Assembly: GCF_000003605.2 (NCBI RefSeq)
Contig: NW_003144289.1
Coordinates: forward strand, 335,129-362,856
DNA length: 27,728 nt
Direction: 5' to 3'
Source of the DNA: Saccoglossus kowalevskii
Taxonomy: Eukaryota; Hemichordata; Enteropneusta; Harrimaniidae
Shown here piece after piece: positions 18,619-27,728 of this stretch; the first letter of the stretch is position 1, and each line of letters starts with the position of its first letter. The position numbers and the translations under genes were made by a program. The notes beneath the pieces are model-generated. The model made no database searches. It saw only the letters and a list, made by a program, of their open reading frames with translations, and was not told where the DNA came from.

Positions 18619-19251
18619 TCACTCTCTACATAAGGGGGGGTTCACATCCTTGGTGAAACACTCACAAACATAATTATCGCCGTTGTTATTGTCCCATATA
18701 GTCCTATCGTTTAATTGGAGGCACATGGCAAATGTTAAGCGAGAACCATTCCCAAAGTCTTTGGGGATACCTAGTTCAAATATAAACTGCTCCGTCAGCT
18801 GCGATGTCAGATCCTCGCCCACATACTCTTCAGAGGTGTCGCTTCTGTCGCTGTAAGAGCTTACTGATTCAGTTCGGCGGTGATCAATTAGAACCCGTCT
18901 GGCCGATACATCTTCCTTTGTGCGCCAATTGTTCCTTGTGTAACGAATTGTGACGGTGGCTTTTCTAGTTCCCGTATTTACTATCCTTACAGTTCCAAGG
19001 ATTTCTCGCTCAGTGCAAATTATTTTTTCCAGGCATATGTTTTGTTTGATCACACGTCGCTCGAACTGGTCGTCGCTTTCACCGCTACTGCTCGGTAAAC
19101 GAAAAGAATACGCGAGATATTTCCGTGGAGGTAGTCGTCTGTGATCCGGTGCGATTCCAAATGTTTCGTATACAGCGTGTTTCGTTCCGTGTATTAGGGA
19201 CTTCTGGCTTTCTATGGAGTTATCGAAATTGATTCCAAAAGTGTTATCCAT
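18619..19251 (-). CDS. CBM21 glycogen-binding protein, PPP1R3-like (diverged paralogue C)
   Basis: A 210-residue single-exon protein. The CBM21 domain spans about residues 68-199: LGTVRIVNTGTRKATVTIRY then TRNNW (85-109), FIFELGIPKDF (157-167), LTFAMCLQLND (172-182) and WDNNNGDNYVCEC (186-198). The first ATG, in a GCAATGG context, is the natural start. The N-terminal VYETFGIAPDHRRLPP (27-42) matches the other two paralogues nearly residue for residue, while the domain itself and the loop at 120-150 (Ser/Asp-rich) have diverged. No RVxF PP1 motif is obvious. It lacks the aromatic C-terminal tail of copy A and ends in KDVNPPLCRE. It lies on the same strand as copies A and B and between them. 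Expected role: glycogen binding and scaffolding in the cytoplasm; partner unknown. Confidence 0.9.
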   Translation of the reverse strand: MDNTFGINFDNSIESQKSLIHGTKHAVYETFGIAPDHRRLPPRKYLAYSFRLPSSSGESDDQFERRVIKQNICLEKIICTEREILGTVRIVNTGTRKATVTIRYTRNNWRTKEDVSARRVLIDHRRTESVSSYSDRSDTSEEYVGEDLTSQLTEQFIFELGIPKDFGNGSRLTFAMCLQLNDRTIWDNNNGDNYVCECFTKDVNPPLCRE

Positions 19252-20620
19252 TGCAAGGTGATGTGAAGACTGACGCGATATCGAGACTATGGTATCTGGA
19301 GCGTGTCTTCACGCGCCGGGAACGTGTTTCTTTGTCTATTATTAACAATGACCGGGTCTTTGTTACCCACTCAGTGGCTTCCCACAATTGCTTCCAGTAG
19401 TAATTGGATGCATTTTTCGTGTATTACTTACGGAGAGATAGGCTGGACGGAAACTGTGATCGTATTTTACAAATGCGTAAAATGTCGTCGAATATAATAT
19501 GTGTACGTGTTAAGAGCGACAAACCCGCGCACACTTGCAGTTGCCTAGTAACTCAATAATGAGGGCCGTCAAAATATTTTTGTTTCGAAATCTAACGACA
19601 CCTTTTAGCGACCAGGGTGATACAATTTTTTTACTGAGGGGTGTGTTGCTATTGACCTTGGAATACGTTCATGAACAGATACAGCCTTTTTCAAGATTTT
19701 GGTAGTTGCTGATGGAAATCCAGCATTTCATGTAATTCGATCTTTGTTCTTTGTAAGTCATATATATTGTTATGTTATTGTCCAAAACGGCGTGACTGCT
19801 TGACGACGACAACAACAACAAAAAATAATAATCGATTGAAATAGATCGAACTTGATGAAAATGGAAATGTTCATTTGTAAAGCAAGTGGCCTCATGGGAG
19901 CAACGTGACTTCATCTATAAAGATAAGTTTAAGCGTATATACACATATTTTACACCAGGATCGAAATAAACTTCAGGTCATGAAGGTACTATAAGATTAA
20001 ACCATAGACCTTTGAAAACAGGGACATGCAACATCTGTCTGAGACAAAAGAAAATCCAGTTTCCTGTGTGCAACATGGGTTATAATCTCCTGTATAGTTA
20101 ATATCTAGTAAATTTATACATTTGAAACAGGTTTTTTCTTGTTACCCTTTTTTGTATGTTTGATAAGTTATGCTGTTTCAATATTCACATTTGTATAACG
20201 GGTAGACTATGCTATATCGCTTCTATATATAATGAAAAATCCACTTGTATAATGACACAAATTTTAACAGGTCCTTGTTTACTTTTAGTCGGTTTTGTTT
20301 CCTTGTAGAGAAATTGACTATTTTTGTTCCCCTTTCTTGTTTTCACAGTGGAATAAAAACTACGCGATTTTTAGTTTCACTGGTATCAATAAAACGAACT
20401 TGGCTATTCAGTTTTGATGTAATTTTTCTGATTATATTCCAATCACAAAGTTGGCTCATTTTGTGTAGCTATACTTTGGTATTCATGTTTGGCTTATGGA
20501 ACAGGAGAGAATGTAACAGTGGTGTTGACATAGCTTTATCGTCAATTCCCCTAAGGTGTTAATTGGATAGAAAATCATAACTAAAGTTACATCACCCGCA
20601 GTTGCATGCTCCTGTTTTCT
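19252..20620. other. Non-coding stretch upstream of paralogue C
   Basis: No promoter motif could be assigned with confidence. A simple ACGACGACAACAACAAC run lies near 19803-19820. Frames here (for example 20245-20562) are AT-driven and hydrophobic with no motif. A word ACTATAAGATTAAAC at 19990-20004 recurs at 27555-27569. Confidence 0.45.
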
Positions 20621-20710
20621 AAGGTCTGTGGTTAAACTCCTTGCTAGTTTCACACCAGTGGTGGCGCTGTTTTGAAGCTTATTGCCAAACCGTTGTCACG
20701 GCAATACAAT
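20619..20710 (+). repeat. Dispersed repeat, copy 1 (pairs with 27566-27650)
   Basis: After TTAAACTCC the two sites share TCACACCA, a TGG-GG-GCT block, TTTGAAG or TTCGAAG, TTATTG, CAA and CCGTTGTCA in the same order and spacing. The preceding AGGTCTGTGGTTAA also appears near 16684. The element type is unknown. Confidence 0.5.
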
Positions 20711-23650
20711 ACGTAGTCCAAAATGCATCCCTCAGATTGTTGTGTTTGTTTTATACATATCTGCATACTCTTATGTGTTCAATTTATTTTTATCCATTCA
20801 TTCATTCATTCACAGTCCGTCAGTACAGTGTTGATGGACAGTGGTTTATTTATTGAAGATGTTGGAATGTCCAATCGCAGCTCCTCTATCTCCGGTCTGG
20901 AAACGGCTAGCGTTTTTTTGTCTCGAACCGTGTTGCGGGTAATCAAACCGTTCACACCCGGACCGAGGAAGTCAGACAGATTACGATACTGACAAAATAT
21001 TAATTGAAATCGACAATTTTATCGTCATGCAAAGCGACACCTCGTTGTATGACTCCACTTTGACCCCAAATAACAGGCTACTATAACGTAAACGAAACAT
21101 GTAAACAAAATTAGCATTATGACATTTTGCGTTATTGAACCCTGATACATATCAAAACCAGCCTACTCCCAGTCGGCATTTTCTAGCTGGTGATCCACGG
21201 TCGACTAAGAATGAGTAATCTGTGACAGATTTGTTTGATGGTTAAAAACAATATTTGAGTTAGTGGCATTGTTTGACATACTAATATATATTATCTAAAT
21301 GATGTAGTTTGAAGCAAGTAACTGACCCCGTGCGAACCTAATCAAGTGTATCTGTGTGTATATTGAAGGTCTGAAAGTTAAACAGGGCACGCCTAGAGAA
21401 AAGTGGAGTGCGTGTTGAAATTGGTACATGGATCATTGACATGGATGTTGAAAGACCGGAAACCAAGCAATCAATTGTACAATTACAATTACTTACTAGT
21501 ATTTATTATTCATGATGATCTGGTAATACACTCATTCCTGTATAAATACAATCTGCATGGTTTCATATATGTAAATTATTTCACAATATCTCATTTACAA
21601 ATGTCGTAATTATTATTATTATAGCTTCAGCCTTGCCCTTTTAATTTATATCATTGAAGATTGGCCAATTAAAGAAAAACTATTTTATAAACTACTTAGC
21701 AGTCAAGAAAAGACATACAAATTCGCCAATTTACCAGTATGTTTCCACAATCGATGCATACGTGCATAATTTTAATTTTAAAATTTGTCACAAAACTTGT
21801 GCTTTTAGATTTTGGGACGAAGCAATATTTTATGTTGACGCACACGCATTATGAATGTGGTTCATTAAAAAACTAGATTGCATGATGTCATTGGCACCAA
21901 CAAGCAGAACAGAATCAGCGAAATCAAATCTGTTTGTTGATGGTTGCATCGTTGACCCGGAAACAGTTTACTGGACCCGTGGTGTTATGTAACAATGTAT
22001 TTGATTGGATCATGGAACTGGGTTTATAGTTCCATGATTGGATAAAGCCACGTAATCAGAATATTTGTTCCAAAAAAGAACACAAATAAATTTATTTCCT
22101 CCACTTATGGAGGAGTCAAAGGCTTGGTCGTTTTAGCGGGGTTTTAACCGTGGCTGAAAGTAAATCCAACATTAAATGGTGACATTGGTCGAGTATAATG
22201 TGTTTTAGCGAGTACTGATGTTGACTTCTTGGTGATCAGGAAATTGCTGCAATGTCTGTGATGGTGCGTTGGCCGTTTACCGATCATGCACGTGGCTACT
22301 TTTGATTCCGCTAGGCGGTGACGTTGTTGTTACAGGTCACGGCGTTGACTTTGTTTTAATGAATGATTTTACCGATATCAATTTTATATATTTGACGCCA
22401 AGTTTACAGTAAAAAAATGGGAATGGCAATAATACACTTTGTTTGGCCACATATTAATTTGTAATTGTGTTAAAAAAAAACTTGCAACTATTATTTGTTC
22501 AGTAATCTTATCACCTGCTACAATAATAATGCCGGGATTTTCACGGTTACGCCTTAAAATGAACATGTCACCAATCATTTTCCCGTGACAGGTGTGAAGT
22601 CACATTTAGCACAATGTGTGATAGTCTGTATTGTAAACCATTCTGTTTCAGGGACCAGGACGCACAGGAATTATATAACAGGGCGATCACAATTTCAGAT
22701 AACAGGGTAAACCCGGAATTCGGAAAGTAACCCCCCCCCCCGAGAGACCGCCGTTGATAGATACAACCCAACCTCAGATGTGACATCTTATGCTATTATT
22801 AATGTTAACAGAAGTGTATTACCATGTGATTGTCTAGTTCAACTTTAAAAAAGTAGATTTTGTGCCAAAATCTTTTCGAATTTATAACGTTAAAACGCTT
22901 TTGCGGAGTAGATGGACGGTGACTGGTGTGTCAGGGGCTTCGGCTTTTTGCTTCTGCGGCATGGAGAAAACACTGAACTGAATCTATCGTGCTGGGTGTA
23001 TATTTATCGCAGTTTACGAGCCTTTGTCCCGAGCCAGTTTCCAAGTATTAACAAGATGGAGAATCCAAGTAACCTAGATTACAACAGAAAGAAGAAGTTA
23101 ATTGTAACAAATCAAACAGAAATAAACGACAGTTTGTCGTTATATATACATAAATTGTGACTGCTAACATTATACAATTATACATACATAATTATTATAC
23201 TTCATTATTTCATATTTATATATTAAACCATTGAAGATGTCATCTGTTATTATTTGTAATTGATCTTACTCATACATGAAGTATCCCTCCATAATATAAA
23301 TATAAATGTCTAAATTCCAGAAATAGATCAACTTTAAGTTAGTAGATATGTTCGATATGAGAGTTATTACATATTAATGAACACCAAGCTAAAATATTAT
23401 TATAAAATACATAGTATTTAAAAGTAAGTTTCATCATGAAACCATCAACGATTATATATAAACCAGGACCAATCAACAAGAAAATTACAATCAGCGTGCT
23501 GTCATTACACTTTATATAATTATTTGATGAATCGTGAATCAGTGGGGTATTTTTATCTCTAGTTGTGTAAGAAACAATACTCCAGACAACTAAATAAGTT
23601 CATAGTTATACAAACACATGAAATGCATATATTTTGAAACCGTTCGACGT
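20711..23650. other. Long AT-rich non-coding stretch
   Basis: No gene is supported. It contains an ATTC microsatellite (about 20797-20812), an inverted pair ATCATGGAACT / AGTTCCATGAT (about 22010-22039), a short ATT run (about 21608-21621) and a run of C near 22730-22741. An 82-codon frame at 22912-23160 begins with ATGGAC, but nothing in it is recognisable. Confidence 0.45.
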
Positions 23651-23751
23651 TAGCCTGACAAGTTCGCGTGAGTTGCGCCCTCCGCGGTGCTCCAAACTCA
23701 ACACAGTTAGTAGGGTCTGATAGGCGCCACTCACGCCTTCATGTTAGGCTA
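23651..23751. mobile_element. TIR element family 2 (TAGYCTGAC), copy 2, with perfect 9-bp target duplication
   Basis: The ends TAGCCTGACA and, inverted, TAGCCTAACA continue into GTTGCGCC and GTGGCGCC words. Exactly GTTCGACGT flanks both sides (23642-23650 and 23752-23760), a perfect 9-bp target duplication that fixes the element at 101 bp. It is inverted relative to 8756-8868, and both copies share CCGCGGTGCTCCAAAC or its complement. No coding capacity. Mutator-like affiliation is inferred from the 9-bp duplication. Confidence 0.88.
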
Positions 23752-23983
23752 GTTCGACGTGAGCTCACATTATATACATAGGTATATGGTCACTCATTTT
23801 ATTTTCATAAATCACCAAAATACGCAATTTATTTGCAAATAAGTGGTTTCCTAGTGTTTAAATTTTACTCCCTTATTTATATACAACGGAAAATGCACAC
23901 CGGGGCTGGCACTACAGTCCCGGGATAGAGTGACGGTGATTGCACCATGAAGGTAAAAAAATGATTGCACACATGTGTAGGAG
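23752..23983. other. Non-coding stretch
   Basis: Nothing supportable was found. Confidence 0.4.
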
Positions 23984-24409
23984 AATTGCGTCAGAACAAA
24001 AAGGAGTGAATCACTTGGCGTGCTAATGCGGGTCAGTTGTTGAGAACGTGATAAGGCGATCACGTGTCGAAGGCGAGTTCTAACCCAAACTCCACGATCC
24101 CGGCGCATGTCACGTGTATTGCATCATACGAGAAGTGATAAAACATTCAAAATACGTAAGGACAAGCGACCTACATTTCATTTGCATGATCGGGTGTTAT
24201 AATAATTATCAGTCGATGATGAAAGAGAATAATCCCAAAACGTGGCGTGGATTATTATTATTATTGAGGCCTCATAAGTCAATGCCCGGTTATTAACACA
24301 GTTACAATATGCATTATCTTGCCAGAACAGACACAGTTCTAACACACTCGTGTACAGTGACGACGTGATCTCGTACATTCGTAGTCCCAGGATTCGCACC
24401 AATCAAACT

Positions 24410-24715
24410 GCCAGAGGCTGCGGCAAGAAATTTTGCATGGGGCGGGGTGTGTGTCCGGGTGTGTGTGCTCAGCAACCTCGCGTTACCTTACTAGGGGGGT
24501 CCGGGTCATGCTCCCACTTAACAATTTTGAAATCTAGACCCTCTGAAACGCTATTTCCTGCATTTTGTTGGGGTCAATTTTGCTGACACAAAGGTTTTGG
24601 AGGGGCGACTCCCCAACATTTTCAGTTTTTAAGGGGGCGACAGCACCTGTGCCACCGCCACTTCTAGGGGAACTTCGTATTTTTTAAATAATTTTTAGCC
24701 GAAATAAATAAAACG
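24410..24715. mobile_element. GC-rich insertion private to unit B
   Basis: Unit A runs continuously from GATTCGCACCAATCAAA (12960) to GTATGTTAT, while unit B breaks after the same word at about 24392-24410 and resumes near 24718. The inserted block is G-rich at the left (GGGGCGGGGTGTGTGTCCGG), includes CTAGGGGGGTCCGGG, and has GGGGCGAC words at the right followed by GTGCCACCGCCACTTCTAGG. It resembles widespread non-autonomous DNA elements of invertebrates. Ends and target duplication could not be fixed. Confidence 0.5.
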
Positions 24716-25706
24716 CGACAGTATGTTATACCATGGTTATACGCTGTTATTTCGGAAAAAATCTGTCTATAGCAACCATACCAGAGAGCGTCACTCACCT
24801 GGCTTCCCATTACGGTAAGTGGAGGTAACCAAAATATTTCGTCATGCCCTTACAATAGTGGCTTGTGATCTTTTACAATAAACGTTTTGTATCTAACCAT
24901 GGAGTACGTCCATGATCTAACTCGCAAATGATTACACGAACTTGGGTGCGCGTCTAAGGAAGTGTTTTACATTCCACGTTTTTAATCCATATTCTTCTCA
25001 TACAACCTTGCACAACATAAAGAATGGTTTATCCCATGTATGTTAAATGACAGAGCTCCGTCTGCTCCATTTATTTATCAGATAGGCGCATGTCTGTATT
25101 TCATGCTACGTACTACGCCGGGTGAAACACCGACTATACAAATCAGACAGTTCACTCAAGGGGTCACACCTTGATTACCCATTGAGCGTGAAATAATTTC
25201 ATTACCGAGTTAGGTTACGTCACGGCGAAGACTATTTTTGTCACATCATGGCTGTCTTGAATTATCTAGTTCTAGAATGTCCGTAGATATATGCTATAAC
25301 CGGGTTTTTGCAGTTGTTGGATGTATCGACTTAACCCTGAATATGCGACAAATTGACTAATTACGCTACGAGTATCCATAACAACGATTTGATTGGTCAA
25401 AACCTCCAATTTGCAACAGCCGTGATACAAATTAGTTGAATCATAGTCACTTGATTTGATATTTAGGTCACATGCATGATTTAACGAGTGAATAACCTAT
25501 TTCACATTACAGTGAACTCACAATAGTAATAAATCCGAAGTCTGATTGTTGCCCAATAACGGATACTACTCGTATGGTGATGAAATAATGGTAAATACAG
25601 AGAGCAACGCTACGTGATTTTGGTTTTATCGTGATGTGACACAGAATATAACCCCAATATACGATTATATTTACCGTTATTGTATAAAACACCATCACTG
25701 CGACAG
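24716..25706. other. Duplicated non-coding sequence downstream of the unit B gene
   Basis: This aligns with 12980-13917 of unit A with scattered indels, including a small hairpin CATGGAGTACGTCCATG (24898-24914) absent from A. No gene is supported. Confidence 0.5.
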
Positions 25707-25768
25707 CTAATACATGAAGTGATGCCACCATTTGTCGCTTTCCACGTGGTTTGGATTCAGGTCTTTAA

Positions 25769-26371
25769 TTAAACACTCGAAACTGTAGTTTGTCCATTGT
25801 TATTGTCCCATATAGTCTGGCCGTTTACTTCGTAGCAGATGGCGAACTCTAGACGAGAGCCGACGCCAAAATCCTTTGGTACTGGTAGTACGAAGGCAAA
25901 TCGTTCCGTCACCGGTGGCTTTGTATCTTCCGTCTTTTCTTTGCACTCCGTCAGATTGGCGCTCAGCGTCTCAGGGCAACTCGTTTTCTCTGGACTAGGT
26001 TTGTAATAGGGTACATAGTCGGCAATAATGTCCTCACTTGTGCGCCAGTTATTTCGCGTGTATCGAATCTTGACTGTTTTTGAGAACCCGATGTTCGCCA
26101 CCCTTACCATGCCGCTGATTTCGCGATTAGTGCAGTTGACGTCTTCCAGCAATAGGTATCGACTCAGTACTTGTTCATCGATCGTGTCGTCGCTCTGCTT
26201 GTCACTACTCGGTAATTCGAATGTGGCAGATATACTTTTAAGTGGTGGCATACGTCTGTTATCAGGAACGATTCCCAAAGTCTTATAAACATCGTTTTTC
26301 GGCTGAAACCCGTCACGGGCCATCTGCTCGACCAAACTGGCTTCAAAATCAAGTCCGATTTCAAAATCCAT
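25769..26371 (-). CDS. CBM21 PPP1R3-like protein, C-terminally frameshifted (copy B)
   Basis: This is the 200-residue product of the unit B gene, about 94% identical to copy A over the first 194 residues (12 differences by eye). The start is the same GCCATGG ATG. The domain is as in copy A up to WDNNNGQ, where a T4 run in A (14000-14003) is T3 in B (25789-25791). The frame then reads TTVSSV and stops, so the NY of WDNNxGxNY, the last strand and the aromatic tail are lost. The DNA beyond still aligns with A's coding end (equivalent stop at 25707-25709), so the loss is recent or is a homopolymer sequencing error. One E-to-K change alters the conserved VYET block. The remaining frame shows no other break. 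If the deletion is real, glycogen or partner binding is probably impaired and the gene is a pseudogene in the making. Confidence 0.8.
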   Translation of the reverse strand: MDFEIGLDFEASLVEQMARDGFQPKNDVYKTLGIVPDNRRMPPLKSISATFELPSSDKQSDDTIDEQVLSRYLLLEDVNCTNREISGMVRVANIGFSKTVKIRYTRNNWRTSEDIIADYVPYYKPSPEKTSCPETLSANLTECKEKTEDTKPPVTERFAFVLPVPKDFGVGSRLEFAICYEVNGQTIWDNNNGQTTVSSV

Positions 26372-27050
26372 GGCAAACAATTACTGCATACGTCACCTTG
26401 TAACAACGATGAACTGAGAAGTGGTGAAGCCCGTGACAAACTGGTTCTAGGTGCAATGCGTTGATATTACGTCACTGAACACGGGATCTCACCGCCCACC
26501 GGATTTCATTGCAGAGAAGTGTGCGTTATAAGTACACTGCTAAATATACTATAGTGTAAACCCCATTCACAAAGGTTATTGATCCAATTACATTTCCCTA
26601 CTACAGTGGACTGCTAAGATCATTGAACCCCGTAGATCATTGAAACCCGTCGACAGACGTGTGCTACTACCTGTAAAGTCAGATGTGCAGATTAGGTATA
26701 TGCATGTCCGAGACACTAACTGGTGTCAGGTTTTTTTTGTCGCGAGTTTTCAATCACGTGACTTAGCCGTGAATTGTCGTCACCAAGACATGATCGTCCT
26801 AGTATTGCAACATGCAGACGATGTGCACAAATACCAGCATACACCGCACTATACACGAGTATAATCACGATCCATTCACGCGCTTCTATAATTAGTGCCA
26901 TGATAGGTCGTCGCCCTGACTACAGTGGCGATTGGCGTATTCCACTGACAGCACACCATTCATGGTACGCCGTCGTGAACACTGAGACAGAAAACAAAAG
27001 TATTGTTATCGCGAGATCTTGTATTAATAATACGTTCTCGTTATATGACC
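26372..27050. other. Upstream duplicated non-coding sequence, unit B
   Basis: This aligns with 14584-15545 of A minus the 15068-15289 element. The CRE-like TTACGTCA is kept at 26467-26474, and the E-box position (26480-26485) reads CACGGG. No gene is supported. Confidence 0.5.
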
Positions 27051-27565
27051 TCGTGTTATTATTACAAGATCTCAAGATCTATTGATTAACAATATTTTTT
27101 TTTCAATAATCTTGCTATCAAGTCTTATTGTTTTTTTTTAAAAAAAAATGAAGAAATTAAAAAAAAATCCGTGAAAATAGCAAAAAAAATAGAAATGGTA
27201 GAATCATCGCAAAAGAAAACAAACGACTTGTGCAAGCGTTCTCATTGGCACGGGCCATGTTTTCAAACAGTGACGTGACTACTGATTTAACCAATTAGAA
27301 ACTACTACTACTACTACTACTACTGATACCATTACTAAATAAATATGCAGATGACATTTGATAGAAAAATAACTATCGTCTGCTTCGTTATTATATTTTC
27401 CGTTCAAACTGTCATCGTTCAACGTTGCGCGATGTCATAGGGTGACTGTATATGATGGCATAGGTGAGTGTAGCACTCAGTTGACATTGGAAATAGTTGC
27501 CCGGGTTGCTGGGATGTGCGGTACGTGCCCTCGACTGTGTTATGGAGGTATTGTACTATAAGATT

Positions 27566-27650
27566 AAACTCCATGGTTAGAATCACACCATTGGGGGAGC
27601 TTTTTCGAAGTTTATTGTCAATCCGTTGTCAACGTGACAGTAACGTGACT
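27566..27650 (+). repeat. Dispersed repeat, copy 2 (pairs with 20619-20710)
   Basis: Shares TTAAACTCC, TCACACCA, TCGAAG, TTATTG and CCGTTGTCA with the 20.6 kb site in the same order. It is diverged, and the boundaries are uncertain. Confidence 0.5.
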
Positions 27651-27692
27651 GTGTGTATTCTCAAATAATTTAGTGTGATTTGAGTGTTTATT

Positions 27693-27693
<1 letters not shown>

Positions 27694-27728
<35 letters not shown>
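27694..27728 (+). repeat. ATT trinucleotide microsatellite
   Basis: An uninterrupted ATT/TTA run of about 35 bases reaches the window edge, so its true length is unknown. Confidence 0.95.

Larger units (their letters stand above)
23984..27050 (+). repeat. Segmental duplication unit B (pairs with 12266-15545)
   Basis: This is a direct-orientation copy of unit A. It lacks the 12305-12650 and 15068-15289 insertions of A, and it carries its own insertion at about 24410-24715. Near its right edge it also has an inverted pair GAGATCTTGTA / TACAAGATCTC (27013-27023 and 27063-27073) not seen in A. The edges are estimated by eye. Confidence 0.85.
27051..27728. other. Non-coding stretch, low complexity at the end
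   Basis: It contains A/T homopolymer runs (27095-27190), a CTA triplet run at 27304-27324, a copy of the dispersed repeat at 27566-27650, and an ATT microsatellite from about 27694 to the window end. No gene is supported. Confidence 0.6.

Noticed and set aside
20245-20562. 105-codon ORF with hydrophobic stretches
   Set aside because: AT-driven residue use, no signal peptide or family motif, and no neighbouring gene signals.
26164-26439. Overlapping minus-strand ORF shared by units A and B (also 14382-14651)
   Set aside because: It is an out-of-frame shadow of the CBM21 gene start; the CBM21 frame has the Kozak ATG and the domain.

Overview
The window looks like an AT-rich, gene-poor stretch of an animal nuclear genome, probably a marine invertebrate. 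No phylum can be assigned from sequence alone. Support for this: there is no operon or Shine-Dalgarno layout, ATGs sit in Kozak context, there are many short inverted-repeat elements and a decayed LINE, and the only recognisable genes encode CBM21 (PPP1R3-type) glycogen-targeting proteins, a eukaryotic family.

Layout. 1-12.2 kb is a transposon graveyard: hairpin and terminal-inverted-repeat (TIR) elements at 581-713, 6180-6327, 6842-7142, 7663-7842, 7903-8049, 8756-8868 and 10457-10726, an L1/Tx1-like LINE fragment on the minus strand at 3590-4318, two local tandem arrays, and a possible tRNA-derived SINE at 9831-9976. Two short ORFs (2567-2857 plus, 10789-11004 minus) are unrecognised. 12.27-15.55 kb (unit A) and 23.98-27.05 kb (unit B) are direct, recently duplicated copies of one block of about 3 kb. 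Each carries a single-exon CBM21 gene on the minus strand (13918-14583 and 25769-26371). A third, more diverged paralogue lies between them on the same strand (18619-19251). The probable last exon of a MULE-type transposase-derived gene sits on the plus strand at 17163-17684. The window ends in an ATT microsatellite.

How the genes relate. The three CBM21 proteins should bind glycogen and act as scaffolds, by analogy with PP1 regulatory subunit 3. They share a conserved N-terminal block (VYETxGIxPDxRRxPP) but have no clear RVxF PP1-docking motif. Unit A keeps the full WDNNxGxNY motif. Unit B has lost one T of a T4 run inside that motif and is truncated. Unit B has also lost an upstream CACGTG E-box that unit A keeps. 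Units A and B each carry private insertions, so element activity continued after the duplication. Two small elements share a TIR family and carry perfect or near-perfect 9-bp target duplications, as Mutator-like elements do, in the same window as a MULE-type coding exon.
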